A stretch of DNA of 64,000 nt from Nocardia vermiculata NBRC 100427 (GCF_001613265.1 NZ_BDCA01000002.1:124001-188000); one strand, 5' to 3'. Shown: positions 45,473-55,227, numbered from the stretch's first letter. Numbers and translations: made by a program. Notes: generated by a model from the letters alone, not told the origin.

Positions 45473-46420
45473 CTAGGCGCCGATTCCGCGGGCCAGGGTC
45501 GGCCAAGAATCGTGCAGGTCCTGTTCGAACAGCCCCCAGGTGTGTGATCCCTCCGGCCGGCTCACATACTGCGCCGGAATTCCGAGTTGTCCCAGCCTGC
45601 CCGCAAAGGCACTCGTGCACACGTCGGCCAGCGCCTCGACCGGCGGGAACGGCAGGCCGCGGTCGATCTTCCCCGGGATCCCCGAGGCGGCCGACAGGTA
45701 GATCGCCTTACCGGCGAGCGCACCCGCCCGCGCGAAGGCGTCGTGCGCGGGCCAGGAGCCGAAGCCCGGCGGGCCCCACATATTGCCCGGATTGCCGCCT
45801 CCGCGAATCACCTGAGCACTGATCATGGCGATCCCGGTCGGATCCGACGCCCACGGGCATCCGCTGTAGGAAGCGACCGCGCCGTAGCGCTGCGGAGCCT
45901 GGATCGCGAGGTCGACGGCCGATGCACCGCTCATCGACACTCCGGCGATGGCATTGCGTCCGGTGGTGCCCAGTTCCGCGTCGACGACCCCGGGCAGTTC
46001 CTGGGTGAGGTAGGTCTGCCAGCGGTTACGTCCCATGGCGGGGTCGTCGGACTGCCAATCGGTGTACATGCTGTAGGCGCCACCGACCGGCATCACCACG
46101 TTGACGTTCTTGTCGGCGAAGAACGCTCGCACATCCGTGTCGTCCCACCAGGAGATGTTGTCCACCCCGCCACCGATGCCGGTGAGCAGATAGAGCGTGG
46201 GGGCCGGACCGCCGCCGGGCGCGCGAATCACACGGTTGGTGATCACCCGATCCATCGACGGCGAGTACACGTCCATCCGGAGCGCCGCCGGGCCCAGCGG
46301 CTGGTTCTGCACCACATGCGCCGCCGGCGCGGCCACTGCCGAGGCCGACGTCACTATCGAGGCGACGCATCCGACAACGACCGCGCAGAGCACCGCGAAG
46401 AGATCTTTCGAAGTGGTCAC
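45473..46420 (-). CDS. Secreted mycolyltransferase-like esterase (antigen 85 / corynomycolyltransferase family)
   Basis: 315 residues with a signal peptide (about 1-31). Nucleophile motif AGVSMSGASA (Ser162), YSGCPWASD, and His in GSHTWGLFEQDLHDSWP at the C-terminus complete the Ser-Asp/Glu-His triad of the Ag85 fold. Enzymes of this family move mycolic acids between trehalose esters and arabinogalactan outside the membrane. GTG 46420 follows TACCTT by 7 nt (leaderless pattern); the frame is open to 46507. Confidence 0.88.
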   Translation of the reverse strand: MTTSKDLFAVLCAVVVGCVASIVTSASAVAAPAAHVVQNQPLGPAALRMDVYSPSMDRVITNRVIRAPGGGPAPTLYLLTGIGGGVDNISWWDDTDVRAFFADKNVNVVMPVGGAYSMYTDWQSDDPAMGRNRWQTYLTQELPGVVDAELGTTGRNAIAGVSMSGASAVDLAIQAPQRYGAVASYSGCPWASDPTGIAMISAQVIRGGGNPGNMWGPPGFGSWPAHDAFARAGALAGKAIYLSAASGIPGKIDRGLPFPPVEALADVCTSAFAGRLGQLGIPAQYVSRPEGSHTWGLFEQDLHDSWPTLARGIGA

Positions 46421-46521
46421 TCTCGACAAGGTACCCAGTCCGGCCCGCAAAATTCGGGAACCGCGTGCACCCGCACTCCTGGTGGCGTGGCGGTTCCGGC
46501 GCGGCAAATCTCAGGCCGGTG

Positions 46522-46905
46522 TCAGGACTTTCCGCCCGCCGGCGGGTGCGCCGCACCGTTCCCGATCCGACCGGTGCCGGTGTCGCCGGTGGACTTCTCG
46601 TCGCCGTGAGCTGTGGATTCCGTTCCGGTCTGGGCGTCCTGGTCCGGCGTGCCCTCGCCGGACGCCACTCCGTGTTCGGTGCCGTCGTCGGCTTCCTGAT
46701 CCGGCTCCGGGTGCTCGCGCGAGAAATCCGCGGGCAATTTCTTGATGTGCTTGTTCATCGACCGGACCAGCAGCACGGTGCCGGCCAGCAGCACCAGCAC
46801 GATGACCAAGCCGATCGGCGAGGCCTTGCCGAATTCCGGTCCGGTCGGATTGGTGGTGGTGTTCTGGGCCAGTAGCGCGGTGTGCGCGAGCAGAGCAGAC
46901 ATCAT
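46522..46905 (-). CDS. Small membrane protein downstream of mca (Rv1083-like)
   Basis: 127 residues: a membrane helix (about 30-48, [18 protein letters not shown]), then [16 protein letters not shown] and a long acidic Gly/Thr/Asp-rich tail. ATG 46905 overlaps the mca stop by ATGA; a second ATG follows at 46902. Same position as Rv1083 beside mca in mycobacteria. Function unknown. Confidence 0.8.
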   Translation of the reverse strand: MMSALLAHTALLAQNTTTNPTGPEFGKASPIGLVIVLVLLAGTVLLVRSMNKHIKKLPADFSREHPEPDQEADDGTEHGVASGEGTPDQDAQTGTESTAHGDEKSTGDTGTGRIGNGAAHPPAGGKS

Positions 46906-47819
46906 CGGGTCACGTCCTGAACTTCGGCGGCCTCGAGTACTCCGGCGAACAGGTCGGTCTCCGGAATCGCGGTGCGTACCCGCGTTTTGGCCAGTTCGAA
47001 CTCCTCGGTCGGCCACAACCGCTGCTGCATCTCCAGCGGGATGGCGAAGAACATGCCGTTGGGGTCGATCTGGGTGGCGTGTGCGCGCAACGCCTCGTCG
47101 CGCTGGGGGAAGTATTTGCCGCAGTCGATCTGGGTGGTCACCCGTGACATCACATCGCCGTGTTCGGCGACGCGGCGGCGGATGTTCTCCATCCAGTCCT
47201 GCATCGGGAAGGGTTCACCGGTCCGGCTGTACTCCTCGGCGAAGGTCTCCACCCGCTGCAGGCTGAAGCCGTGGTTGTAGTACAGCTTCAGCGGGGTCCA
47301 CGGTTCGCCCGCGTCGGGGTAGCGCTGCGGGTCACCGGCCGCCTCGAATGCCGCCATCGAGACCTTGTGGCACATGATGTGGTCGGGATGCGGGTAGCCA
47401 CCGTTCTCGTCGTAGGTGGTCATCACGTGCGGGCGGAACTCGCGCACCAGCCGGACCAGGGCCTCGGTGGCCTCTTCGAGCTCGACGGTGGCGAAGCTGC
47501 CCTCCGGTAGCGGCGGCAGCGGGTCGCCCTCGGGCAACCCGGAGTCGACGAATCCGAGCCAGCGATGCTGCACGCCGAGCGCCTTGGCCGCGGCGGCCAT
47601 CTCCTCGCGGCGGACGTCCTCGATGCGATCGAGAATCCCCGGCACATCCATGGCCGGGTTGAGAATGGATCCGCGCTCACCGCCGGTCAGGCTGACGACC
47701 ATGACGTCGTTGCCCTCCGCGGCGTATTTCGCGGTGGTGGCGGCGCCCTTGCTCGACTCGTCGTCGGGGTGGGCGTGGACTGCCATGAGGCGCAGCGGCC
47801 GATCGAAGCTGCCGCTCAC
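46902..47819 (-). CDS. mca: Mycothiol S-conjugate amidase
   Basis: 305 residues of the PIG-L/MshB metal-dependent deacetylase family: zinc motif AHAHPDDES (His17, Asp20 region) and GGYPHPDHI. Length and C-terminal extension fit Mca rather than MshB. It cleaves mycothiol-toxin conjugates so the mercapturate can be exported. GTG 47819 has an AGGTGA tract upstream. Its presence places the organism among mycothiol-making actinobacteria. Confidence 0.93.
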   Translation of the reverse strand: MSGSFDRPLRLMAVHAHPDDESSKGAATTAKYAAEGNDVMVVSLTGGERGSILNPAMDVPGILDRIEDVRREEMAAAAKALGVQHRWLGFVDSGLPEGDPLPPLPEGSFATVELEEATEALVRLVREFRPHVMTTYDENGGYPHPDHIMCHKVSMAAFEAAGDPQRYPDAGEPWTPLKLYYNHGFSLQRVETFAEEYSRTGEPFPMQDWMENIRRRVAEHGDVMSRVTTQIDCGKYFPQRDEALRAHATQIDPNGMFFAIPLEMQQRLWPTEEFELAKTRVRTAIPETDLFAGVLEAAEVQDVTR

Positions 47820-47968
47820 TTCTCGTTCACCTCGTTGCTCACCGTTTCACCTCATAGTGGTCCGCTGTGCCGGTGGCACGCGGGTGTCCGAACTGCATTA
47901 CCTATAGTTCCATCCGACGGTCTTTTGTTCCGACCTACCCCCTGATCGAGCCATGGGAGCGACCACAC

Positions 47969-48460
47969 ATGAGCGAGGCGGCACCGCAGTCCGACCGGTC
48001 CGATTCGGATGGTCGTACTGCCGACGCCGCTACCGGGGCGGCAGCGGCCACCGACCGGGTGTCGAATCGTTACGGCACCAAGCCGACGCGCAGCCGGCGC
48101 ACGATCGTGATCGTGCTGGGTGTCGGACTGGTCATCGGCGCGATCATCGCCTTCGTTCTGTATCGGCAGTACGGACCCCAGGATATCCAGCCCGATCGGA
48201 TCGGCTACGACGTGATCGACGATTCGACCATGACGATCCAGTTCAAAGTGACCCGGGAGCACCCGGATCAGCCGGTGGTGTGTGTGGTGCGCGCCATGGA
48301 CGCCGACACGAACGAGGTCGGCCGGCGCGAAGTCCTGATCCCGGCATCCGACAGCGGTACCGTCGAACTGACCACCACCTTGCGCACCACCGCGCGAGCG
48401 GGCAACGGCAGCATTTACGGGTGCAGCGGCAAGGTGCCCGATTATCTAAAGGCCGGCTGA
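47969..48460 (+). CDS. DUF4307 membrane-anchored protein
   Basis: 163 residues: disordered N-terminus, RYGTKPTRSRR, one membrane helix (about 45-67, TIVIVLGVGLVIGAIIAFVLY), and an extracytoplasmic beta domain (VTREHPDQPVVCVVRAMDADTNEVGRRE, quoted in part) with two Cys. DUF4307 genes lie between mca and greA in mycolata (Rv1081c position). ATG 47969 has GGGAG upstream. Confidence 0.87.
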   Translation: MSEAAPQSDRSDSDGRTADAATGAAAATDRVSNRYGTKPTRSRRTIVIVLGVGLVIGAIIAFVLYRQYGPQDIQPDRIGYDVIDDSTMTIQFKVTREHPDQPVVCVVRAMDADTNEVGRREVLIPASDSGTVELTTTLRTTARAGNGSIYGCSGKVPDYLKAG

Positions 48461-48507
48461 TCTCGCCGGAAAATTACGGCTTCTACCAGCATATTTCCGA
48501 TTCGTGC

Positions 48508-48733
48508 TAGAATGGCGCGGACACGGTTCCGGACGCTCGGAGCCGTGTTTGCTGCATTGACGGCCAGCGCTGCCGGTTCCCGGGCACACAATGCCCGCGG
48601 CACCGTCGGGGTCGAGAAACATCCCCCCGGATCGCTCTAGCCGTCGACTGTTGCTGTGCGCGGGCGCTCGCGCATGCGTGACGGGTATCACGGACCCCGG
48701 TACGCCGGGAACAACTACTAGGGAGTGATCGAG
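48508..48733 (+). promoter_or_regulatory. greA promoter and long leader
   Basis: TAGAAT (48508-48513) is the best -10 match in the gap and implies a leader of about 210 nt. ACACGG-TT-CCG (about 48520) can pair with CGG-AG-CCGTGT (about 48549), giving an early hairpin. No U-rich terminator is obvious. Confidence 0.45.
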
Positions 48734-49228
48734 ATGACTGAGACGCAAGTGACCTGGCTCACACCGGAGTCGCATGAGAGGCTCAAGGGCGAACTCGACG
48801 CGCTCATTGCCAATCGTCCGGTCATCGCGGCCGAGATCAACGAACGCCGCGAAGAAGGCGACCTGAAGGAGAACGGCGGCTACCACGCCGCACGCGAGGA
48901 GCAGGGCCAGCAGGAGGCCCGCATCCGGCAGCTTCAGGAACTGCTCAACAATGCCAAGGTCGGCGTCGCGCCCACCAAGTCCGGCGTCGCACTGCCGGGT
49001 TCGGTGGTCAAGGTCTACTACGACGGCGACGAGACCGACACCGAGACCTTCCTGATCGCCACTCGCGAAGAGGGCCTGCGCGGCACCGACCTGGAGACCT
49101 ACTCGCCGAGTTCACCGCTCGGCGGCGCGCTCATCGACGCCAAGGTCGGCGAGACCCGCGAATACCGGTTGCCCAACGGCAACATGATGAAGGTAACCCT
49201 GGTCAGCGCGGAGCCGTACCACAGCTGA
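48734..49228 (+). CDS. greA: Transcription elongation factor GreA
   Basis: 164 residues: N-terminal coiled coil (about 8-80) with acidic tip [18 protein letters not shown] and C-terminal FKBP-like domain ([14 protein letters not shown]). It stimulates RNA polymerase to cleave backtracked RNA. GGGAG is 8 nt before ATG 48734, which is preferred to the GTG at 48725. Confidence 0.96.
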   Translation: MTETQVTWLTPESHERLKGELDALIANRPVIAAEINERREEGDLKENGGYHAAREEQGQQEARIRQLQELLNNAKVGVAPTKSGVALPGSVVKVYYDGDETDTETFLIATREEGLRGTDLETYSPSSPLGGALIDAKVGETREYRLPNGNMMKVTLVSAEPYHS

Positions 49229-49272
49229 TCGGATCCCGGCGGGGTGTGCAGCAGCCCCGCCGAGCGCGAAAC

Positions 49273-49320
49273 CATACGACGAAGGGCCGTACCGATTCCG
49301 GTACGGCCCTTCGTCGTATG
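49273..49320. terminator. 21-bp perfect hairpin between convergent greA and metB
   Basis: Arms 49273-49293 and 49300-49320 are perfectly complementary (core GAAGGGCCGTACC / GGTACGGCCCTTC) around GATTCC. Symmetry and position fit a bidirectional terminator. Confidence 0.85.
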
Positions 49321-49330
49321 TCCGATCCTG

Positions 49331-50479
49331 CTATCCGAGAGCACGCTCGACGTCGGCGAGCAGATCACCGACGTCTTCGATACCGACCGACAGTCGCACC
49401 AGATCGGCAGGTACCTCGAGGGCGGAGCCCGCGGTCGAGGCATGGGTCATGGCGCCGGGGTGTTCGATCAGCGATTCCACTCCGCCCAGTGATTCGGCCA
49501 GGGTGAAGATCTTGGTCTTCGCGCAGAAGTCGAGCGCCGCCTGCTTACCGCCGGCCAGCCGCACCGAGATCATGCCGCCGAAACGGCGCATCTGCTTGAC
49601 CGCGACCGGATTGCCGGGATGGTCGACCAGACCCGGGTAGATGACCTTGGAGATCGCCGGATGATCGGCGAAGAAGGCGGCCAGGGTCTCGGCGTTGTCG
49701 CAGTGCCGATCCATCCGCAGCGCCAGGGTTTTGATGCCACGCATGGTGAGGAACGCGTCGGTGGGGCCGGGCACCGCGCCGGCGCCGTTCTGCAGGAACG
49801 CGAACGCGGCGTCGAGTTCGGGATCGTTCGTGATCACCGCGCCGCCGACCACGTCGGAGTGACCGCCCAGGTATTTGGTGGTCGAATGCAGCACCATATC
49901 GGCGCCGAGCAGCAGCGGCTGCTGCAGGTACGGCGACGCGAAGGTGTTGTCCACCACCAGTTTCGCGTTGCCCTCGTGTGCGATATCGGCCAGTGTGGCG
50001 ATATCACCGATGTTGAGCAGCGGGTTGGTCGGCGTCTCCAGCCACACCAGCTTGGTGTTGGGCCGCAGGGCATTACGCACCGCGTCCGGGTCCGAGACCG
50101 GCGCCACGGAGTATTCGATACCCCACTGCGTGAACACCTTGTCGATCAATCGGAACGTGCCGCCGTAGGCATCGTCCGGAATCACCAGATGATCGCCCGG
50201 ACGAAGGTTCGCGCGCAGCACACAGTCGGTGGCCGCCATACCCGAGGAGAAGGCACGCCCGTAGCGTCCCGATTCCAGCGCGGCCAGATTGGCCTCCAGC
50301 GCGGTGCGGGTCGGGTTACCGGTGCGGGCGTACTCGTAGCCGCCTCGCATCCCGCCCACGCCGTCCTGGGCGAAGGTCGAGCTCGCGTAGATCGGAACGT
50401 TCACCGCACCGGTCTGCGGGTCGGGATCGAACCCGGCGTGCACGGCTCGCGTGGAGAACCCCAGCTGATCGTCGGTCAT
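49331..50479 (-). CDS. metB: Cystathionine gamma-synthase
   Basis: 382 residues of the Cys/Met PLP family: Lys202 in [23 protein letters not shown], and [10 protein letters not shown] at the start. Likely makes cystathionine from an O-acyl-homoserine; gamma-lyase activity is also possible. ATG 50479 follows TAGGCT (50492-50487) by 7 nt (leaderless pattern). With cbs 1.4 kb away it forms the transsulfuration pair. Confidence 0.92.
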   Translation of the reverse strand: MTDDQLGFSTRAVHAGFDPDPQTGAVNVPIYASSTFAQDGVGGMRGGYEYARTGNPTRTALEANLAALESGRYGRAFSSGMAATDCVLRANLRPGDHLVIPDDAYGGTFRLIDKVFTQWGIEYSVAPVSDPDAVRNALRPNTKLVWLETPTNPLLNIGDIATLADIAHEGNAKLVVDNTFASPYLQQPLLLGADMVLHSTTKYLGGHSDVVGGAVITNDPELDAAFAFLQNGAGAVPGPTDAFLTMRGIKTLALRMDRHCDNAETLAAFFADHPAISKVIYPGLVDHPGNPVAVKQMRRFGGMISVRLAGGKQAALDFCAKTKIFTLAESLGGVESLIEHPGAMTHASTAGSALEVPADLVRLSVGIEDVGDLLADVERALG

Positions 50480-50637
50480 GCCGACCAGCCTAGATCCGCG
50501 CTGTTCGGCGACCGGAACCGGGAACCCCCGGCGGCGGCCCGATGTGACGCGGGCCATGCGACCCGGCGTGCCATCGGCCGGGCGGCGAGGCGTGACGCGA
50601 TCCGCACAGCAGGCAGTGACACCGACCGGAGCACGAG

Positions 50638-51258
50638 TCAGTACGCGGAGTCGACGTTGTCCATCGAGCCGTAGCGGTGGGCGGCGTAGTTGCACGCGGC
50701 AACGATGTTGGCAACCGGATCCCAGATGTCCCAGGAGGTGCCGTCGACGTGGTACGCCTCGAAGGTCGGCGGGATGACCTGCAGCAGGCCCTTGGACGGG
50801 ATGCCGTTCATGGCGTTGATGTCGTAGAGGTTGATCGCCTGCGGGTTGCCCGAGGACTCCCGCAGGACGTTGCGGAGAATGCCGTCGTAGCTGCCGGGGA
50901 TACCGTTCGCGGACATGATGTCGAGCGCGTTGTGGATCCAGCCGTCGAGGTTGTCCGGATAGACCGGCGGCGGCGGGGGCTGCACCGGTTCGGGTGCGGG
51001 CATCGGCGCCGGAATGGCCTCCACCGGGGCGGGGGCAGGCGCGGGCGCGGCGGCGGCAACGGCCTCGACCGGTGCGGCCTCGGCGGGCTGGTTCTTGTCG
51101 GCGGTCGCGGCGATCTCGGAGGCCAGCGCCACCGGCTTCACATCGTCGCTCTTGTGGCCACCAGCGGAGGTGATAGCAGCAAAGGCGGCAAAGGCCAGAG
51201 TGGCGGACCCGGCGGTGCGTGCGGCCGCCTTGGTTCTACTGCTCGTCGTCTTCGACAT
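50638..51258 (-). CDS. Secreted lytic transglycosylase (SLT domain)
   Basis: 206 residues: N-terminal basic/hydrophobic export signal (about 10-33), Ala/Pro-rich linker (about 58-100), then an SLT lysozyme-like domain with catalytic Glu134 (LRESSGNPQAINLYD) and SKGLLQVIPPTF. It cleaves peptidoglycan glycan strands. Its 5' leader of about 200 nt resembles a c-di-AMP riboswitch, a known control on cell-wall hydrolases in actinobacteria. Confidence 0.88.
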   Translation of the reverse strand: MSKTTSSRTKAAARTAGSATLAFAAFAAITSAGGHKSDDVKPVALASEIAATADKNQPAEAAPVEAVAAAAPAPAPAPVEAIPAPMPAPEPVQPPPPPVYPDNLDGWIHNALDIMSANGIPGSYDGILRNVLRESSGNPQAINLYDINAMNGIPSKGLLQVIPPTFEAYHVDGTSWDIWDPVANIVAACNYAAHRYGSMDNVDSAY

Positions 51259-51261
51259 TCG

Positions 51262-51480
51262 ATGCGTCCCTACTCGTGATGTTGTCGGCCTCGGTGGCCT
51301 GCCGCAGGCAGCACGAATCCAGGGCAGGCCCCTGCGGGACTCACCTCGTGTGCTGCTCGCTTTTCTCGATGACGGAAACCGTGTCGTTCGGTTTCGATGC
51401 GACCCGATCTGGCTCGTCGGATCCGGCTGTACAACTCGTTGTCTGACAACCGACGAGGTCACAGGATGGTTGCGGTAGGT
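51262..51480 (-). promoter_or_regulatory. Candidate c-di-AMP (ydaO-type) riboswitch leader of the transglycosylase gene
   Basis: On the minus strand, TACGTT (near 51485) could be the -10, leaving a leader of about 220 nt. It holds ACGAGGTGAGTCC (near 51345) and CCGACAACATCACGAGTAGG (51265-51285), close to the conserved GGGGTGAATC and CCGACAGCTAACCTCGTAGGC parts of ydaO-class RNAs. The outer P1 stem is not obvious, so the assignment is provisional. Confidence 0.45.
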
Positions 51481-51850
51481 TAACGTAAACCCAACGAAAG
51501 ATGAACAGACGGTGCCGCTACTCGTGATTTACCGGGACGCACCCCGAAGTCGTAGCGCTGACCTGGGGATCTACCTTCAGCAAGAAAGTGCCGTAGATCA
51601 CAGAAAAATAACGCGTGTCGCACCTCGGGTGGGTGATTTGCCCGTTTTTCCGTCAGTTTCGGCAACTGTTCGGTAACGATCCATAACGAGAGGTAACCAC
51701 CGGGTGGATAGCGCCGATACCTCTCAATCGGCAATCGACCGGCATGCCGCGGCCGGCCGAGACACCCGCACCTCGCGGCCCGGACGCCTGCCGGACCGTG
51801 CTCGAGCACTACGGCCGCACGATGGTCACCCCACCTGCGATCAACACAAA
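51481..51850. other. Intergenic region upstream of the transglycosylase leader
   Basis: No credible gene; AT-rich at 51590-51690. It holds a CRP-like half-site TGTGA (minus strand, near 51600), unpaired, and possible promoter DNA for the transglycosylase. A 109-codon minus-strand frame here looks non-coding. Confidence 0.35.
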
Positions 51851-51884
51851 GCCCGCCGATCGCGACGCAGGCGAATCGGCGGGC
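51851..51884 (-). terminator. cbs terminator
   Basis: GCCCGCCGAT (51851-51860) and ATCGGCGGGC (51875-51884) form a perfect 10-bp stem; on the minus strand TTTGTGTT follows, 28 nt after the cbs stop. Confidence 0.7.
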
Positions 51885-51911
51885 TCGGGACCGTGTGACG
51901 GGCCGGTGGGG

Positions 51912-53306
51912 TCAGTGGTTGGCGCCCACCGAACCGTTGAGGAAGCCCAGCACATCGTGGCGGGTGATGACGCCGACGGGCTTACCCTCCTCGACCACCA
52001 TCAGTGCATCGGTGGACTCCAGCGACTTCGTCGCCGCCGAGACCGGCTCGCCCGAGCCGATCAGCGGGAGCGACGGGCTCATATGCTTCGACACCGGGTC
52101 GGTCAGCTGGGCGCGCCCCTCGAACACCGCCGACAGCAGATCACGCTCGGAGACACTGCCGGCCACCTCGCCCGCCATCACCGGCGGTTCGGCGCCCACC
52201 ACGGGCATCTGCGACACACCGTATTCACCTAGGATCTCGATGGCATCGCGCAGCGTTTCCTGCGGATGGGTGTGCACCAGATCCGGCAGTTCGCGCGACT
52301 TGCCGCGCAGCACATCGGCGACCGTCGGCTCGGTGGTGCTGCCGTCCAGGCGCGAGCGCAGGAAGCCGTAGGAGCTCATCCAGTTGTCGTTGAAGATCTT
52401 CGACAGGTAGCCGCGGCCACCGTCGGGCAGCAGCACCACCACGACCGCGTCCGGATCGCGCTCGGCCACCCGCAGCGCGGCCACCGCGGCCATCCCGCAG
52501 GAACCGCCGACCAGCAACCCCTCCTCGCGGGCCAGGCGCCGGGTCATATCGAAGGAATCGGCGTCGGAGACCGCGATGATCTCGTCCGGCACGGCCGGGT
52601 CGTAGGCGGAGGGCCAGAAGTCCTCGCCCACCCCCTCGACCAGATACGGACGCCCGGTGCCACCGGAATACACAGACCCCTCGGGATCGGCGCCGATGAC
52701 CTTCACCTTGCCGCCCGACACTTCCTTCAGATAGCGGCCGGTGCCGGTGATGGTGCCGCCGGTACCGACGCCGGCGACGAAATGGGTGATCGTGCCGTCG
52801 GTATCGCTCCAGATCTCCGGACCGGTGGTCTCGTAGTGGCTGGCCGGGCCACCCGGATTCGAGTACTGATCGGGCTTCCAGGCACCCGGGATGTCGCGGG
52901 CCAACCGGTCGGAGACGTTGTAGTAGCTGTCGGGATCCTCGGGTGCCACCGCGGTCGGGCAGACCACCACTTCGGCACCGTAGGCGCGCAGCACGTTGCG
53001 CTTGTCCTCGCTGACCTTGTCGGGGCAGACGAAGATGCACTTGTAGCCGCGCTGCTGCGCGACCAGTGCCAGGCCGACACCGGTGTTACCGGAGGTCGGC
53101 TCGACGATGGTGCCACCGGGCTTCAGCAAACCCTGTTCCTCGGCGGCGTCGATCATCTTGACCGCGATGCGATCCTTCGAGCTACCGCCCGGATTCAGGT
53201 ATTCGATCTTCGCCGCTACCACCCCGGAGTTCGGGCCCACCACGGAATTCAACCGAACAAGCGGAGTATTACCGATCAGGTCGACAACGTGGTTCGCGAT
53301 ACGCAT
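51912..53306 (-). CDS. cbs: Cystathionine beta-synthase with CBS-domain pair
   Basis: 464 residues: PLP domain with Lys44 (GSSKDR), TSGNTGVGL and GVGTGGTITGTGRYLKE; then two CBS domains (about 335-464). Converts serine and homocysteine to cystathionine (Rv1077-like). ATG 53306 gives the family N-terminus MRIANHVVDLIGNTP; the frame is open to 53351. Confidence 0.93.
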   Translation of the reverse strand: MRIANHVVDLIGNTPLVRLNSVVGPNSGVVAAKIEYLNPGGSSKDRIAVKMIDAAEEQGLLKPGGTIVEPTSGNTGVGLALVAQQRGYKCIFVCPDKVSEDKRNVLRAYGAEVVVCPTAVAPEDPDSYYNVSDRLARDIPGAWKPDQYSNPGGPASHYETTGPEIWSDTDGTITHFVAGVGTGGTITGTGRYLKEVSGGKVKVIGADPEGSVYSGGTGRPYLVEGVGEDFWPSAYDPAVPDEIIAVSDADSFDMTRRLAREEGLLVGGSCGMAAVAALRVAERDPDAVVVVLLPDGGRGYLSKIFNDNWMSSYGFLRSRLDGSTTEPTVADVLRGKSRELPDLVHTHPQETLRDAIEILGEYGVSQMPVVGAEPPVMAGEVAGSVSERDLLSAVFEGRAQLTDPVSKHMSPSLPLIGSGEPVSAATKSLESTDALMVVEEGKPVGVITRHDVLGFLNGSVGANH

Positions 53307-53410
53307 AGCTACATCGTCGCAGATTGGCCGAGGACGGCTGCGAGTGGTCACGGCGACGTGCGGTCGGCGATGCCGGGCGCGGCGCGGGTGGCTGCACTAC
53401 TATGCGGTGC

Positions 53411-53869
53411 GTGAGGATGCCGAAGACAGCCCGCGTTGCCGCCGTCGCGGCCGGGACAGTCGGGGCCGTGACCGCAATCGGGTCCGCCTCGGCCAACGCA
53501 CAGACCGTCGAATTTCCGCAAACGCCGAGCGTGTTCCAGGGCGGATTGTGCGGTGGAAATATTCGAACCTGGGTCGATACCGATCCGGCCTGGCCCGGCC
53601 GGGCGGTCTTCAACGTCCAGGCCCTGGCCATTCAGGGCGTCGGCCCCGGCCAGTATCCGTTCGCACCGCTGTGCAACGTCGACACCACGGTGTCGTGGCG
53701 CAACGTGAGCACCGGCGCCGCGGGCGAGTACCGCCTCAACGTGGTCTCCGGCATCTACGGAAGTATCCAGTACGCGGCCTTCCAGAACACCGGGCCCGGA
53801 CATATCGAGGTGACGGTCAGCACCAACAACCTCAACATCCCTGCCCACGGTGCCTTCGACGTCGGCTGA
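53411..53869 (+). CDS. Secreted hypothetical protein
   Basis: 152 residues with a signal peptide (VAAVAAGTVGAVTAIG, cleavage near SANAQ) and a small beta-rich mature domain with two Cys (GGLCGG, APLCNV). TACTAT (53398-53403) lies 7 nt before GTG 53411, a leaderless start; ATG 53402 overlaps that element and the frame is open to 53324. No family recognised. Confidence 0.75.
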   Translation: MRMPKTARVAAVAAGTVGAVTAIGSASANAQTVEFPQTPSVFQGGLCGGNIRTWVDTDPAWPGRAVFNVQALAIQGVGPGQYPFAPLCNVDTTVSWRNVSTGAAGEYRLNVVSGIYGSIQYAAFQNTGPGHIEVTVSTNNLNIPAHGAFDVG

Positions 53870-53943
53870 GTCCCACCGAGAGGACGTCGAAGCGGAGTGA
53901 GGAGCGAGGGCACAGTACATTCGGGGTGATCTGTACCGCTGCA

Positions 53944-53969
53944 CCGAAACGGTCCGCCGACCGTTTCGG
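53944..53969 (+). promoter_or_regulatory. Inverted repeat in the thiolase leader
   Basis: CCGAAACGGT (53944-53953) and ACCGTTTCGG (53960-53969), perfect 10-bp arms, 6-nt loop, 22 nt before the thiolase start. Operator or leader hairpin. Confidence 0.45.
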
Positions 53970-53991
53970 TCGCCCCGAATAAGGAGTCCTC

Positions 53992-55212
53992 ATGCCAGAG
54001 GCCGTCATCGTCTCGTTCGCCCGCTCCCCCATCGGCCGCGCGGGCAAGGGTTCGCTGGTGAGCATGCGTCCGGACGACCTTGCGACCCAGATGGTCCGCG
54101 CCGCCCTGGACAAGGTGCCGGCGCTGAACCCCGCCGATATCGACGATCTGATGCTCGGCTCCGGCCAGCCCGCCGGTGAGGCCGGCTTCAACATGGCGAA
54201 GGCGGTGGCCACCCAGCTGGGCTACGACTTCCTGCCGGGCGTCACCCTGAACCGGTACTGCTCGTCGTCGCTGCAGACCAGCCGGATGGCCCTGCACGCC
54301 ATCAAGGCCGGTGAAGGTGACGTGTTCATCTCCGCCGGTGTGGAAACCGTGTCGCGCTTCCCGAAGGGCACCGCCGACGGCTGGCCCGACACCCACAACG
54401 GCCTGTTCGCCGACGCCGAGGCCCGCACCGCCAAGCGCACCGAGGCCGGCTCCGAGGTCTGGACCGACCCGCGTGAGGCCCGGAACCTGCCCGACGTCTA
54501 CATCGCGATGGGCCAGACCGCCGAGAACGTCGCCCAGTACACCGGAATCTCGCGTGAGGATCAGGATCACTGGGGCGTGCGGTCGCAGAACCGTGCCGAG
54601 GAAGCCATCAAGTCGGGCTTCTTCGAGCGCGAGATCACCCCGGTGACACTGCCCGACGGCACCGTGGTCTCCACCGACGACGGCCCGCGCGCCGGCACCA
54701 CCTACGAGAAGATCTCGCAGCTGAAGCCGGTCTTCCGCCCCGACGGCACCATCACCGCCGGTAACGCCTGCCCGCTCAACGACGGCGCGGCCGCCCTGGT
54801 GATCATGAGCGACACCAAGGCCAAGGAGCTGGGCCTGACCCCGCTGGCGCGCATCGTGTCCACCGGTGTGTCCGGTCTGTCGCCGGAGATCATGGGCCTG
54901 GGCCCGATCGAGGCGGTGCGCAAGGCGCTGAAGATCGCCGGCAAGACCATCGACGACATCGATCTCTACGAGATCAACGAGGCCTTCGCCGTGCAGGTGC
55001 TGGGTTCGGCCCGCGAGCTGAACATGGACCTGGACAAGCTGAACGTGTCCGGCGGCGCCATCGCGCTCGGCCACCCGTTCGGCATGACCGGCGCCCGCAT
55101 CACCGCAACCCTGATCAACAACCTGCAGACCAGGGACAAGCAGTTCGGTCTGGAGACCATGTGCGTGGGCGGCGGCCAGGGCATGGCGATGGTCATCGAG
55201 CGCCTCAGCTAG
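53992..55212 (+). CDS. Acetyl-CoA C-acetyltransferase (thiolase, FadA3-like)
   Basis: 406 residues; active-site Cys90 (NRYCSSSLQ), His361 (GHPFGMTGA) and Cys391 (MCVGGGQG) all present. It degrades or makes acetoacetyl-/3-oxoacyl-CoA. AAGGAG is 7 nt before ATG 53992. Strong codon bias (almost all C/G third bases) suggests high expression. Position matches fadA3 (Rv1074c). Confidence 0.94.
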   Translation: MPEAVIVSFARSPIGRAGKGSLVSMRPDDLATQMVRAALDKVPALNPADIDDLMLGSGQPAGEAGFNMAKAVATQLGYDFLPGVTLNRYCSSSLQTSRMALHAIKAGEGDVFISAGVETVSRFPKGTADGWPDTHNGLFADAEARTAKRTEAGSEVWTDPREARNLPDVYIAMGQTAENVAQYTGISREDQDHWGVRSQNRAEEAIKSGFFEREITPVTLPDGTVVSTDDGPRAGTTYEKISQLKPVFRPDGTITAGNACPLNDGAAALVIMSDTKAKELGLTPLARIVSTGVSGLSPEIMGLGPIEAVRKALKIAGKTIDDIDLYEINEAFAVQVLGSARELNMDLDKLNVSGGAIALGHPFGMTGARITATLINNLQTRDKQFGLETMCVGGGQGMAMVIERLS

Positions 55213-55227
55213 TTACGCGCTTTACTT

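Noticed and set aside
48512..48640. 42-codon ORF in the greA leader, with a signal-like start
   Set aside because: Its ATG overlaps the best -10 element (TAGAAT), so it would not be on the transcript.
51480..51809. 109-codon minus-strand ORF upstream of the transglycosylase leader
   Set aside because: No ribosome site or recognisable domain, atypical composition, and it covers the presumed promoter region.
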